A DNA stretch of 64,000 bases, taken from assembly GCF_900113875.1 (NCBI RefSeq), contig NZ_FORA01000002.1:620001-684000 (forward strand), in the 5' to 3' direction. This document shows positions 17,235-26,138 of the stretch, piece after piece (within the stretch, counting starts at the first letter, position 1; each line of letters begins with the position of its first letter). Source of the stretch: Jannaschia pohangensis (GTDB taxonomy: Bacteria; Pseudomonadota; Alphaproteobacteria; Rhodobacterales; Rhodobacteraceae). The notes beneath the pieces are model-generated. The model searched no databases. It had not been told where the DNA came from and saw only the letters and a list, made by a program, of their open reading frames with translations. Position numbers and translations under genes: made by a program.

Positions 17235-18218
17235 ATGCATATTCTCATCACGGGCGCGGCCGGCATGATCGGCCGCAAGCTGACGACGGCGCTGGTCCAG
17301 GCCGGGCAGTTGCGGGGCAAGCCCATCGACAACATGACGCTGGTCGATGTCGTCCCGCCGGTGCTGCCCGACGGGATCGCGGGCGCCGCTCTCGCCGCCG
17401 ATCTGTCCGATCCGGCCGCCGCCCCCGCGCTGATCCAGACCCGGCCAGATGTCATCTTTCACCTCGCGGCCATCGTGTCGGGCGAGGCCGAGGCGGATTT
17501 CGCCAAGGGCTATGCCGTGAACCTGTATGGAACGCTTGGGCTTTGCGATGCGATCGCGGCCGAGACGGACTATTGCCCCCGCTTCGTCTTCACCTCGTCC
17601 ATCGCGGTCTTCGGCGCGCCCCTGCCCGATGTCATCCCCGACGATCAGCCGACCCTGCCGCTGACCAGCTATGGCACCCAGAAGGCCATGGGCGAGCTTC
17701 TGGTCAACGACCTGTCGCGGCGCGGGCTTATGGACGGGGTTTCCCTGCGGCTGCCGACGATCTGCGTGCGCCCGGGCAAGCCGAATGCCGCCGCCTCGGG
17801 GTTCTATTCGTCGATCCTGCGCGAACCGCTGGTCGGGCAGGAGGCGGTCCTGCCGGTGCCCGAAACGACGCGCCACTGGTTCGCGAGTCCCCGGGCCGCC
17901 GTCGGGTTCCTGCTCCATGCCGCCGAGATCGACCTGAAACCGCTCGGGCAGAACCGCGCGCTTTCCCTGCCGGGGGTGGATGCGACCGTCGCCGACGAGA
18001 TCGCCGCGCTGGAGGCCATCGCGGGACCCAAGGCCACCGCCCTGATCCGGCGCGCCCCCGATGCCACCATCGCCCGGATCGTCGGCGGCTGGCCCCAGGC
18101 CTTCGACCCGGCCCGCGCCCGCGCCCTGGGGTTCGAAGCGGAACCCGACATGGAAGCGATCCTTCGGGCGCATATCGAGGACGAGCTGGACGGTCGGATC
18201 CCGGTGGCCGAAGACTAG
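17235..18218 (+). CDS. denD: D-erythronate dehydrogenase
   Basis: A 327-residue NAD-dependent extended short-chain dehydrogenase. It has the GAAGMIG dinucleotide loop at residues 7-13, FHLAAIVSGEAE, and a YGTQK catalytic Tyr/Lys pair preceded by FTSSIAVFG. The MHILITGAAGMIGRKL start and the IRRAPDATIARIV region match DenD, which oxidises D-erythronate to 2-oxo-tetronate. The other tetronate genes (otnK, otnC, otnI) are not in this window, so the pathway role is inferred from the protein alone. Confidence 0.85.
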   Translation: MHILITGAAGMIGRKLTTALVQAGQLRGKPIDNMTLVDVVPPVLPDGIAGAALAADLSDPAAAPALIQTRPDVIFHLAAIVSGEAEADFAKGYAVNLYGTLGLCDAIAAETDYCPRFVFTSSIAVFGAPLPDVIPDDQPTLPLTSYGTQKAMGELLVNDLSRRGLMDGVSLRLPTICVRPGKPNAAASGFYSSILREPLVGQEAVLPVPETTRHWFASPRAAVGFLLHAAEIDLKPLGQNRALSLPGVDATVADEIAALEAIAGPKATALIRRAPDATIARIVGGWPQAFDPARARALGFEAEPDMEAILRAHIEDELDGRIPVAED

Positions 18219-18238
18219 CGCGGCCTGCCCCGTCCGGA

Positions 18239-18275
18239 TCGCCTCCGGCGGGAGTATTTGCAAAGCAGAGAAGGG
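18239..18275. repeat. Intergenic repeat element ending GGGAGTATTTGCAAAGCAGAGAA
   Basis: The sequence GCCTCCGGCGGGAGTATTT followed by GCAAAGCAGAGAA lies between the convergent denD and slyX genes. I recall elements of this form downstream of genes in Rhodobacterales. A near-identical core in reverse orientation occurs inside xdhB at about 34723-34744. It may act as a bidirectional 3' element. Confidence 0.6.
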
Positions 18276-18294
18276 GCGCGGATTTTTCGGGGCC

Positions 18295-18489
18295 CTACCA
18301 GTGCGGGGGGCGTTGGTCGGCCAGAGGGACGCTGTTTTCCTGTGCGAGTTCAGCCTCGGCAGAGCGTTCCATCAGCAGGCGCACCCGGCGTTCCAGCGTT
18401 GCGATCTCGCCCGATTGTCTTGCGACGACGTCGGACAGATCCTCGACCGCGCGGGTCAGATGGGCGATGCGTTCTTCGATGTCTTGCAT
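18295..18489 (-). CDS. slyX: SlyX family protein
   Basis: A 64-residue protein starting MQDIEERIAHLTRAVEDLSD, with heptad hydrophobics throughout and the terminal PPHW motif of SlyX. The family forms small coiled coils of unknown function. The start at 18489 gives the normal length. It is divergent from hisS, with an 80-base shared promoter region. Confidence 0.85.
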   Translation of the reverse strand: MQDIEERIAHLTRAVEDLSDVVARQSGEIATLERRVRLLMERSAEAELAQENSVPLADQRPPHW

Positions 18490-18569
18490 GACGGCTCCGC
18501 AGGTTGCGCGCGATTGGCGCGGGACGTATGGACGCTGGCGACAAAACACCGCCACAGACGGGGGCCACC

Positions 18570-20183
18570 ATGGCCAAGAAGGAAAAGATCCGCCGCCCGA
18601 AAGCCGAGGCGCCCAAGGGGTTCCGCGACTATTTCGGCGCTGAGGTGACCGAGCGCAAGGCAATGCTGGATGCGATTGCCAAAGTGTATCACCTTTACGG
18701 GTTCGAGGCGCTGGAATCCTCGGCCGTCGAGACGGTCGAGGCGCTTGGCAAGTTCCTTCCCGATGTGGACCGCCCGAACGAGGGGGTGTTCGCCTGGCAG
18801 GAAGACGAAGACGCCGAATGGATGGCGCTGCGCTACGACCTGACCGCACCGCTCGCCCGCGTCTACGCACAGCACCGCAACGACCTGCCCACGCCCTATC
18901 GCCGCTATGCCATGGGCCCCGTCTGGCGCAACGAGAAGCCGGGGCCGGGGCGGTTCCGGCAGTTCTACCAATGCGACGCGGATACGGTCGGGACGGCATC
19001 GGTGGCGGCGGACGCGGAGATTTGTGCGATGTTGGCCGATACGCTGGAGGCCGTGGGGATCGCGCGCGGGGATTATGTGATCCGGGTGAACAACCGGAAG
19101 GTGCTCAACGGGGTGCTGGAGGTGGCGGGCTTGTCGGGTGACGACAAGGAACGCGAGCGCGGGATCGTGCTGCGGGCGATTGATAAGTTGGATCGGTTGG
19201 GCGTCGAGGGAGTTCGGGCGCTGCTGGGGGCCGGGCGTAAGGATGAGAGTGGGGATTTTGCGGATGGAGCTGGCCTAAAGGACGAGCAAATATCTGTTAT
19301 CATGACGTTCGTCCAAGCAAACGAGACAGCCACGAGAATTCTGGAGAAGGCCGCTACCGACGAGATCAGTTTGGGCTTCGGCGGCAGCAATCAGATCCGA
19401 GCAATGTATGCTGCCGATCCGCAGACCCAGCGACCAGCAGGCGGTGATAGCGTTTCGTCAGGATACAGGTCGACTGTTACTCTAGGCCACCTAGGAGAAA
19501 TCGTCGGAACTTCCATCATCGGCCTCGAAGGCGTTTCCGAACTTAAGCAAATTGCAAATTTGCTCGAAGCCCAAGGCTACGGCCCCGACCGCATCGTCAT
19601 CGACCCTTCGGTCGTGCGCGGTCTCGGCTACTACACCGGCCCGGTCTACGAGGCGGAGCTGACCTTCGACGTCCAGAACGACAAGGGTCAGACCGTTCAG
19701 TTCGGTTCGGTCGCGGGGGGCGGTCGCTATGACGACCTCGTCACCCGCTTCACCGGTCAGGCAGTGCCCGCGACGGGTGTTTCCATCGGGGTCGACCGTC
19801 TTCTGGCCGCGCTGACCGCAAAGGGGCGCATCGACCGCACGCCGCGCGGCCCCGTCATCGTGACCGTCATGGACCGGGACCGGATGGCCGACTACCAGTC
19901 CATCTGTGCCGATCTGCGCAAGGCGGGCATCCGGGCGGAAGTCTACCTGGGCAACCCCAAGAACTTCGGCAACCAGTTGAAATACGCGGACAAGCGCGGC
20001 TCTCCGGCAGCGATCATCCAGGGCACGGATGAGGCGGCCCGCGGCGTCGTACAGGTCAAGGACCTGATCCTGGGAGCCAAACTGGCGCAGGAGGCGAGCC
20101 TCGAAGAGTGGAAGGAAAACCCCTCCCAATCCGAAGTGGCCTTGTCCGACCTCGTGCCGTTCCTCCAGAAGCTGCTGGCATGA
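18570..20183 (+). CDS. hisS: Histidine--tRNA ligase
   Basis: A 537-residue class II synthetase. Motif 2 is in [20 protein letters not shown]; the His-binding loop [17 protein letters not shown] and motif 3 GGGRYDDLV with [10 protein letters not shown] follow, then the anticodon domain. The protein is about 40 residues longer than I expect for this group. The excess sits at about residues 262-307, between a helix ending ATRILEKA and [17 protein letters not shown]. That part of the gene has lower GC than the rest (see the separate entry). All catalytic motifs are intact, so it should be active. The stop overlaps the hisZ start. Confidence 0.95.
   Translation: MAKKEKIRRPKAEAPKGFRDYFGAEVTERKAMLDAIAKVYHLYGFEALESSAVETVEALGKFLPDVDRPNEGVFAWQEDEDAEWMALRYDLTAPLARVYAQHRNDLPTPYRRYAMGPVWRNEKPGPGRFRQFYQCDADTVGTASVAADAEICAMLADTLEAVGIARGDYVIRVNNRKVLNGVLEVAGLSGDDKERERGIVLRAIDKLDRLGVEGVRALLGAGRKDESGDFADGAGLKDEQISVIMTFVQANETATRILEKAATDEISLGFGGSNQIRAMYAADPQTQRPAGGDSVSSGYRSTVTLGHLGEIVGTSIIGLEGVSELKQIANLLEAQGYGPDRIVIDPSVVRGLGYYTGPVYEAELTFDVQNDKGQTVQFGSVAGGGRYDDLVTRFTGQAVPATGVSIGVDRLLAALTAKGRIDRTPRGPVIVTVMDRDRMADYQSICADLRKAGIRAEVYLGNPKNFGNQLKYADKRGSPAAIIQGTDEAARGVVQVKDLILGAKLAQEASLEEWKENPSQSEVALSDLVPFLQKLLA
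19261..19560. other. Low-GC segment inside hisS, probable inserted or recombined block
   Basis: By hand count these 300 bases hold 159 G+C (53%), against about 65% in the flanking hisS sequence. The codons ATA, CTA, AGA, GGA and TTA are frequent here and rare around it. The reading frame is continuous. The block encodes residues about 231-330, including the extra loop of hisS. Confidence 0.6.
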
Positions 20184-21271
20184 TCACCGCCGAGGACCGC
20201 GCCCGCGCGGCCGACCTTCTGGCGGCCTTCGTCGCGGCGGGGGCCACGCGGGTCGAGACGGAATTGCTGCAACCGGCAGGCACCCTGCTGGACCTCTACG
20301 GCGAGGATATCCGCGCCCGAGCCTTCACCACTCAAGACCCGCTGGCGGGCGAAGCCATGCTGCGGCCCGATTTCACCGTGCCCGTGGTGCAAGCGCATAT
20401 GTCGGGCGGGGCGGACCCGGCGCGCTATTGCTACATGGGCGAGGTGTTCCGCCGACAGGAAATCGACGAAGGTCGGCCCCGCGAATACCTGCAGGTGGGC
20501 TATGAGGTCTTCGACCGCGCCGACCCCGCCGCGACCGATGCGGAGGTTTTCGACCTTTTGCACCGCGCCCTTGCCCCCTGGGACCCGATCCCGGCGCTTG
20601 GCGACCTCGGCCTGCTCATCGCGGCGGTCGACGGGCTGACCACATCCGACAAGCGGCGCGCGGCCCTGCGGCGGCACATCTGGCGGCCTGTCCGGTTTCG
20701 GCGGCTGATGGAGCGCTTTGCCGGACAAACCACGACCCCGGCGAAACGCGCGGCCCTGCTGGCGCGACTGGCGACCGAGGATGCGGCGGCGTTGATCGAC
20801 GCGGCGGGACCGGCCGTGGGCCTGCGCGACGGCGAGGAGATCGCAGCGCGGCTGGCGGCGCTGGCCGAGGACGTGACCACCCCGCCCCTGTCGCGGACCG
20901 AGGCCGAAGTCATCGACGCGTTACTGGGGATGGAGACGCCGCTGTCGCACGCCCTGTCCCCGATCCGCGATCTGGCGGTCGACCTGCCCGGCCTCGACGT
21001 CGCGGCGGACCGCTTGGAGGCGCGGGCCGAAGCGCTGGACCGACGCGGCCATGCGCCCCACACACTGCCATTCGCCCCGGCACGGGGCCGATCGGCGATG
21101 GAATACTACGACGGCTTTACCTTCACCCTGTCGGCCCGGGGTCGCCCCGACCTCCCCGCGCTGGCCACGGGCGGGCGCTATGACGCGCTGACGGCGGTTC
21201 TGGGCCAGGGTCGGTCGATCCCCGCCGTGGGGGGCGTGATCCGCCCCGGCCTTCTGGGAGGGCTGACATGA
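20180..21271 (+). CDS. hisZ: ATP phosphoribosyltransferase regulatory subunit
   Basis: A 363-residue catalytically silent paralogue of HisRS. It keeps the class II fold ([35 protein letters not shown]) but lacks the anticodon domain and synthetase residues. It forms the hetero-octamer with short HisG and confers histidine feedback control. Its ATG overlaps the hisS stop (ATGA) and its end overlaps hisG (ATGA), so hisS-hisZ-hisG is one operon. Confidence 0.93.
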   Translation: MITAEDRARAADLLAAFVAAGATRVETELLQPAGTLLDLYGEDIRARAFTTQDPLAGEAMLRPDFTVPVVQAHMSGGADPARYCYMGEVFRRQEIDEGRPREYLQVGYEVFDRADPAATDAEVFDLLHRALAPWDPIPALGDLGLLIAAVDGLTTSDKRRAALRRHIWRPVRFRRLMERFAGQTTTPAKRAALLARLATEDAAALIDAAGPAVGLRDGEEIAARLAALAEDVTTPPLSRTEAEVIDALLGMETPLSHALSPIRDLAVDLPGLDVAADRLEARAEALDRRGHAPHTLPFAPARGRSAMEYYDGFTFTLSARGRPDLPALATGGRYDALTAVLGQGRSIPAVGGVIRPGLLGGLT

Positions 21272-21957
21272 TCCGCCTCGGGGTGCCGTCCAAGGGGCGG
21301 CTGATGGAGAAGACCTTCGAATGGTTCGGCAAGCGCGGCGTCACCCTGTCGCGCACCGGGTCAGACAGGGAATATGCGGGCCATGTAGAGGGGGCGGACA
21401 TCGCCCTTGTCCTGCTGTCGGCCGGAGAAATCCCCCGCGAACTGGCCTTGGGGCACATCCATCTGGGCGTCACCGGCAGTGACCTCGTGCGTGAAAAGCT
21501 GACCCGGTGGGCCACGCGGGTCGAGACGGTGACGCAGATGGGGTTCGGGCACGCGGACCTGATCCTGGCGGTGCCGAAGGTCTGGATCGACGTCGATACG
21601 CTGGATGATCTGGACGCGGTCGCGGCGCAGTTTCGGGCCAACCACGGGCACCGCCTGCGGATCGCCACGAAATATCACCGGTTGGTGCGGGAATTCCTGC
21701 GCGAACACGGAGTTGCCGATTACCGCATCGTCGACAGCCAGGGGGCGACCGAAGGCACGGTCCTGAACCACACCGCCGAGATGATCGCCGATATCACGTC
21801 GACGGGGGAAACCCTGCGCGCCAACCATCTGAAGGTGCTGGATGACGGTCTGATCCACGCAAGTCAGGCGACCTTGTTCCGATCCCGCGCGGCCAGCTGG
21901 AGCAAGTCGCAGACCGAAACCTTCGACGCCCTGGCTGACCGGCTGCGTAACGGATGA
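21268..21957 (+). CDS. hisG: ATP phosphoribosyltransferase, short form
   Basis: A 229-residue enzyme for the first step of histidine synthesis, joining PRPP and ATP. It starts [16 protein letters not shown] and has HLGVTGSDLV, RIATKYHRLVREF and the PRPP loop ATEGTVLNHTAEMIADI. It is the short HisG, without the C-terminal regulatory domain, which is why HisZ is encoded directly upstream. Overlap with hisZ is four bases. Confidence 0.96.
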   Translation: MIRLGVPSKGRLMEKTFEWFGKRGVTLSRTGSDREYAGHVEGADIALVLLSAGEIPRELALGHIHLGVTGSDLVREKLTRWATRVETVTQMGFGHADLILAVPKVWIDVDTLDDLDAVAAQFRANHGHRLRIATKYHRLVREFLREHGVADYRIVDSQGATEGTVLNHTAEMIADITSTGETLRANHLKVLDDGLIHASQATLFRSRAASWSKSQTETFDALADRLRNG

Positions 21958-21973
21958 CGTTCCGGATGGACGC

Positions 21974-22570
21974 CTAGAGACCGGCGACCCGGGGGGCGCG
22001 GGCCAGGATCATCAGGTTGTTGGCGGGCATCGCCACCACCTCGACCGTCAGGCCGAGGATGGTGAGGACGGTCGTCACCTGTTCGATGTCCTTGTAGCCG
22101 ATTGCCGGGTCGCGGGCCCGCAGATCGCGGTCGAACTCCTGGTCCCCCGCGCTGGTCGCCTGGCCATCGCGCAAAAATGGACCATAGATCGCCAGCAAGC
22201 CACCGGGTGCGAGCGCCCGCTGCGCCTCGTCCAGCAGCACGGCGAGTTCCGCGTCCGAAATCAGGTGCAGCAGGTTGACCACCAGAACCATGTCCGACGC
22301 GGCCTCGATCGCCCAACCGGGCTGGAGCGCGTCGATGTCGCCCGCGGGCGAAACATTGGGCAGGCCCTTGCAATGCACATCGATCGAGATGCGCCGCACG
22401 GGGTCGGGTTCGGTCGGATGAAACCTCAGGTCGGGCCGATGTGCGGCCAGGGCCGCGATATGCTGGCCCGTGCCCGACGCCAGCTCCAGCACATCGCCGG
22501 CACGCGGCAGGCGTGGCAAAAGTACATCCAGGATCGCCTGCTGATTGCGCAGTGCAGCCGGGGCGTTCAT
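21974..22570 (-). CDS. DUF938 SAM-dependent methyltransferase-like protein
   Basis: A 198-residue protein beginning MNAPAALRNQQAILDVL. The DUF938 features are ELASGTGQHIAALA (SAM motif I), FHPTEPDP and MVLVVNLLHLIS. The family is predicted to be methyltransferase-like, without a known substrate. The ATG at 22570 gives the standard N-terminus. It converges on hisG and sits 53 bases after the FAD oxidoreductase gene on the same strand. Confidence 0.83.
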   Translation of the reverse strand: MNAPAALRNQQAILDVLLPRLPRAGDVLELASGTGQHIAALAAHRPDLRFHPTEPDPVRRISIDVHCKGLPNVSPAGDIDALQPGWAIEAASDMVLVVNLLHLISDAELAVLLDEAQRALAPGGLLAIYGPFLRDGQATSAGDQEFDRDLRARDPAIGYKDIEQVTTVLTILGLTVEVVAMPANNLMILARAPRVAGL

Positions 22571-22623
22571 CGCACCTTCCTCACCCGCGGGAACTGCCGA
22601 CCCCGGGGGGTTCTCCCGCCGCG

Positions 22624-23691
22624 TCACCGGAAGCGTCCCGGATCAAGGGCTGCGACACTGGCCGCATCGATGTCGGGCGTTCGGCCCGCGACACGGTCTG
22701 CCAGCAATTGCGCCGCCGCCGGGGCCGACTGAAAGCCGTAGCCTCCCTGCCCGGCGCACCACCAGAAGCCGTCAGTCTCGGACGGGCCGATGGCCAGGCA
22801 GCGGTCGGGGGCAAAAGTGCGCAGCCCAGCCCAGGTGCTGAGCGGTCGGGTCACCTCGGGGGTGACGGCGGCCTGATAGCGGGCCAGACCCTCGGCCAGA
22901 ACCATATCGTCAGCGAAGGTGTCCATCGGAACTATCGGTACCTCCTCGGCCGGGGATACGATCAGCGCACCGGCATCCGGCTTGGCATACCACGTCTCTC
23001 CCGGTCCCATGAGGACGGGCCAGCCGGACACATCGTGGCCATCCGGGGCCGCAATCCGCGCCATGGACCGGCGCAGCGGGATCAGGCCCAAGGTCTGCAC
23101 ACCGGCCAGCGCGGCGACTTCGTCGGCCCATGGGCCGGCGGCCACGATAACCTGCCTCACGACGACGGCGCGGTCCCCCGCGACGGCGCGCCATCCGCCC
23201 GGCACGCGGTCCAGCCGGTCGAGCCGTCGGTCGGTCTCGGTCTTGCCCCCCGCCGCGCGAATCCGGCGCAGGCCAGCCTGGAGGAGGGCGTCGGTGTCGA
23301 TATCCTGTGCCCCGTCATCATGGGCCGCACGTGTCACGTCGGGCGACAGGATCGGAACGCGGTCGCGCGCCGCTTCCATCGCGATTTCCTGCAAGCCGAA
23401 GGTGGCCAGGTCCGCCTCGAAGGCGTCGGCCTCGGACGCCCCGCCCACCAGCATGAACCCACGGGGCGACAGCCAGCCCCCGGCATCATGGGTGGCGCGG
23501 GACGCCCGGTTCAGGGCGATGACAGGCGCGGGGCCGTAGTTTTCCTCGAACAGGGCCGCGGACCGGCCGGACGCGTGATAGCCAAACGCGCTCTCGGCCT
23601 CCCACAGGAGAACCGAGCCCAGGTCAGACAGAGCAGCACCGGCGGTGATGCCGGCGACACCGCCGCCGATGATGAGAAAATCATGTTCCAC
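22624..23691 (-). CDS. FAD-dependent oxidoreductase, DAO (glycine/D-amino acid oxidase) family
   Basis: A 355-residue flavoprotein. The FAD-binding Rossmann loop is DFLIIGGGVAGITAG at residues 4-18. The substrate and C-terminal FAD contacts are VIVAAGPWADEVAAL and WWCAGQGGYGFQSAPAAAQL. Relatives oxidise amino acids or other amines or act as dehydrogenases; the substrate here is not evident. The order suggests co-transcription with the DUF938 gene downstream. Confidence 0.85.
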   Translation of the reverse strand: MEHDFLIIGGGVAGITAGAALSDLGSVLLWEAESAFGYHASGRSAALFEENYGPAPVIALNRASRATHDAGGWLSPRGFMLVGGASEADAFEADLATFGLQEIAMEAARDRVPILSPDVTRAAHDDGAQDIDTDALLQAGLRRIRAAGGKTETDRRLDRLDRVPGGWRAVAGDRAVVVRQVIVAAGPWADEVAALAGVQTLGLIPLRRSMARIAAPDGHDVSGWPVLMGPGETWYAKPDAGALIVSPAEEVPIVPMDTFADDMVLAEGLARYQAAVTPEVTRPLSTWAGLRTFAPDRCLAIGPSETDGFWWCAGQGGYGFQSAPAAAQLLADRVAGRTPDIDAASVAALDPGRFR

Positions 23692-23779
23692 GAACAGAAC
23701 CTTGTCACAGGCAGGATGGTCCGAACAAGCGACCCCGCGGAAACGAACGGTTTTCGGGACTCTGCGCTGTCGACGGACG

Positions 23780-24712
23780 TCAGACCTCTTCCAGACGGTC
23801 GGTAGCCGGGGCTGGCGTCGGGCTCAAGGCCGTCAGCGCCGCCCTGAGATCCGGCGACAGCGTTAGGGTCGCCGCCGCAAGCGACGGGGCCAGTTGTTCG
23901 GTGTTGCGCGCGCTGATGATGGGGGCGGTGACGGCGGGATTGGACGCAACCCAGGCCACGGCTAGCGTCGCGGGCGGCACGCCTTCGGCATCGGCCAGCG
24001 CGACAAGGCCGCGCGCGGTCTCGTGCATCCAGTCGGGGGCGTAGCGCGCGGCATAGCGCTTGTCGGTGGTCAGACGGCCTTCGTCGCCCCGGGCGTATTT
24101 GCCGGACAGCAGACCGCCGCCCAGAGGGGAATAGGGCGCGACCGCGATACCCTCGCTTGCCGCCATCGGCAGGATCTCGACCTCGGCCTGTCGCTTGACG
24201 AGGTTGTACATCGGCTGGATCATGTCGATCCGGGTGTCGAAACCGGCCGCGACGGCCTGTGCCTTGGTGACCTGCCAAGCGGCGAAATTCGACACGGCGA
24301 CGTGGCGGATAGCCCCGTCGGCCTGAAGCCTGGCCAAGGTCTCGAAGCTTTCCTCCAGCGGTGTCTTGTCGTCCCAACGGTGCAGGTAGAGGATGTCGAT
24401 GACATCCATGCCCAGACGGCGACGGCTATCATCCAGACTTGTCAGGATATTCTGCCGCCCGGCTCCGCCCTGATAGGCGGCCTTGGTGGCGATGATCAGG
24501 TTGTCGCGCTCGGCCCGGGCGAAGCCGCCCAGAAGGGTCTCGGAGGCGCCGTCGGTATAGACATGGGCAGTGTCGAAGAAGGTGACCCCGGCGGCGCGGC
24601 AGGCGTCGTACATGGCCTGACTGGCGGCGGCATCGGCGGTGCCGCCGAACTGCATGCAGCCGAAACAGAGGGCGGAAAGTGGGGTGCCGTCGATGGCTGT
24701 GATTTGGGTCAT
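23780..24712 (-). CDS. Aldo/keto reductase
   Basis: A 310-residue NADPH-dependent reductase of the AKR barrel family. It has GTPLSALCFGCMQFGG, FFDTAHVYTDGASE (catalytic Asp/Tyr), NLIIATKA (Lys) and ILYLHRWDD (His), then VAPYSPLGGGLLSGKY and APIISARNTEQL for the cofactor. The ATG at 24712 gives the normal N-terminus; the longer open frame upstream runs into an 11-bp repeat array. Substrate unknown. Confidence 0.88.
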   Translation of the reverse strand: MTQITAIDGTPLSALCFGCMQFGGTADAAASQAMYDACRAAGVTFFDTAHVYTDGASETLLGGFARAERDNLIIATKAAYQGGAGRQNILTSLDDSRRRLGMDVIDILYLHRWDDKTPLEESFETLARLQADGAIRHVAVSNFAAWQVTKAQAVAAGFDTRIDMIQPMYNLVKRQAEVEILPMAASEGIAVAPYSPLGGGLLSGKYARGDEGRLTTDKRYAARYAPDWMHETARGLVALADAEGVPPATLAVAWVASNPAVTAPIISARNTEQLAPSLAAATLTLSPDLRAALTALSPTPAPATDRLEEV

Positions 24713-24881
24713 GACGCGATCCTGACCGATTTCGGCGGGCTCGGGAAGGGCGGTGGCGGGGCGGGGCGGAGGCCCGGGACGGCCAAAGGTTAACGCGGCG
24801 GGGCATGGGTTCGGGAAATGTAGCGGAATGCGGAACTTACACGATTCGACGCCATACATACGGCCGCCCCGAAAGGGGGCA

Positions 24882-24914
24882 CCCCCCGTACACCCTCTGT
24901 ACACCCCCCGTACA
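24882..24914. repeat. Three tandem 11-bp repeats, CCCCCCGTACA type
   Basis: The units are CCCCCCGTACA (24882-24892), CCCTCTGTACA (24893-24903) and CCCCCCGTACA (24904-24914), followed by GACCGG. The 11-bp period places each GTAC core on nearly the same face of the helix. A second array of the same unit, again followed by GAC, occurs at 51745-51777. Function unknown; iteron-like protein binding or a mobile intergenic repeat are both possible. Confidence 0.8.
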
Positions 24915-24963
24915 GACCGGGCCTTTCGGAGGTCGGTCGTTAAGGTGTGTTTCCATGGCTTAC

Positions 24964-24998
24964 GGGAGGGGGAGCAGGGAGGGTGTCAAGGGGGAGGG
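24964..24998 (+). other. G-rich tract, candidate G-quadruplex
   Basis: Six runs of three or more G (GGG, GGGGG, GGG, GGG, GGGGG, GGG) lie within 35 bases, separated by 1-6 bases. The first four runs meet the usual G-quadruplex pattern. It is 50 bases from the 11-bp repeat array and on the non-coding side of the island. Confidence 0.5.
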
Positions 24999-25188
24999 AC
25001 TTGGTAGTCGGGTTGGTGGCCGGAGTGTCGGATGTTGGGCGGTTCCCGAATGAGTTCTTGGGAAAAGGAATAGCCGTGGTCGGAGCAAGGACGGCCCAAA
25101 GGTGCCGTATCTTTACCATGCCTTCCGCTGCAGCGTCGGTAGCCGATGCTGACATCCGAAGATCGTTCGTTTCACTGCTGCTCAGGCG

Positions 25189-25815
25189 CTAGCTATGCGG
25201 CTTCGTTCCCGGTCTCCGATCAACGTTTTCATGCAAGCGACAGAAGTGAACGGAGAGCTTAAAGGCAAATAGGTAAAATCCTGCCATGCTCAGCGTGAAT
25301 AGTTTGTCCGACTTGGAAAAAGCTGCGATCGGCATGGAATGCAGGTCGTCCAAAAGGGCAACATAGTCAGAGTCGAGTAGGCCATCTGCAGGCAAATAGA
25401 ACATGCTCGTTACAGACTGGCTTTTTATTGCAGACACTCGCGCTTTAACCGATTGTTCTGGAAGGCCCCTCGCAATCATGCGTGCCTGAATGGCAGATAG
25501 TCGAACTATTGGAGCAAAAACTAGCTTCGGCGCTATCGCCCGTTCATTGTCAGCGGAGATGTCGCAGGAGTTTGATAGCACAATACCTCTTACAGACCGC
25601 TTTTCGCCGACATCAAAAGAAAACAGTTGAAAGTCCTGCCAACCATCCCCTTGTAAGACTGAATTTGCATCGGGGTCCCGCGCTGAAGACACATAATATC
25701 CTGTTGTCACACCTCTTGAGAGCGCGTCGAGGTTCTCGACCAGCTCTTTTTGCTCTGGCTCAGAAGTCAGGTAAAATGGTATCTGGTTTTTTAGTTGTTC
25801 AGCGTCGAAAGTCAT
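25189..25815 (-). CDS. Conserved protein of unknown function with SNSCDIS motif (third gene of island)
   Basis: A 208-residue protein, predicted soluble. Recognisable segments are VLQGDGWQDFQLF, RGIVLSNSCDIS (about residues 78-90) and KLFTLSMAGFYLF near the C-terminus, ending in FKLSVHFCRLHENVDR. I have the impression of a widespread uncharacterised family often beside TIGR04255 proteins, but cannot verify this. The ATG at 25815 is used; a TTG at 25827 would overlap the upstream stop codon (TTGA). Base composition is clearly less GC-rich than neighbouring genes, which suggests horizontal transfer. Confidence 0.7.
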   Translation of the reverse strand: MTFDAEQLKNQIPFYLTSEPEQKELVENLDALSRGVTTGYYVSSARDPDANSVLQGDGWQDFQLFSFDVGEKRSVRGIVLSNSCDISADNERAIAPKLVFAPIVRLSAIQARMIARGLPEQSVKARVSAIKSQSVTSMFYLPADGLLDSDYVALLDDLHSMPIAAFSKSDKLFTLSMAGFYLFAFKLSVHFCRLHENVDRRPGTKPHS

Positions 25816-25823
25816 TCGGTCTG

Positions 25824-26138
25824 TCAAGCTTCGTAGAGGCCGTCCAAGTCGTCAAAGATAGCTGCTTCATATTCAGCTCCAAGTCGCTCCTGCCTTTCAC
25901 TGACCGAAGCATAGATAGCCGCAACATCCCTAGCAAAATCGATGTGCGACGGCTGTTTAGACTTAGTCATAACCTGCTCAGAAAATTGGCTATAGCTTGG
26001 TGCAATCTGTACGACTGTGTAGCTGGGAGTTTCGCGTTCCGGCCATGCTGGTTGCCCCGCAGCCATTGCAGCGCCTACCGCGAAAGCTATTGCCCCTGTC
26101 GCTGTCTGAGACGTCTGTTCGTTTGGAATGCTATTCAT
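25824..26138 (-). CDS. Small protein with hydrophobic segment (second gene of island)
   Basis: A 104-residue protein of unknown function. It begins MNSIPNEQTSQTATG and then has an Ala/Gly-rich hydrophobic stretch (AIAFAVGAAMAAGQPAW) that may enter the membrane. The C-terminal half is charged and helical (DFARDVAAIYASVSERQERL) and ends in acidic DDLDGLYEA. Its ATG lies within the end of the TIGR04255 gene (8-base overlap) and its stop overlaps the possible TTG start of the third gene. The tight packing argues for one functional unit. Confidence 0.62.
   Translation of the reverse strand: MNSIPNEQTSQTATGAIAFAVGAAMAAGQPAWPERETPSYTVVQIAPSYSQFSEQVMTKSKQPSHIDFARDVAAIYASVSERQERLGAEYEAAIFDDLDGLYEA

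Larger units (their letters stand above)
24713..25188. other. Intergenic stretch with repeat array and G-rich tract, no clear gene
   Basis: These 476 bases separate the aldo/keto reductase from the three-gene island. They hold the 11-bp repeat array at 24882-24914 and the G-rich tract at 24964-24998. Short open frames on both strands (for example 24947-25192 plus) have low-complexity content, no good ribosome binding site and no family resemblance. I see no convincing gene here. Confidence 0.6.

Noticed and set aside
24882-24914. The short repeats considered as a CRISPR array
   Set aside because: Units are contiguous 11-mers without spacers, and no cas gene is present.
24947-25192. An 81-codon plus-strand frame between the aldo/keto reductase and the three-gene island
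   Set aside because: Low-complexity Gly/Arg/Val content derived from the G-rich tract, no good start signal, no family resemblance.
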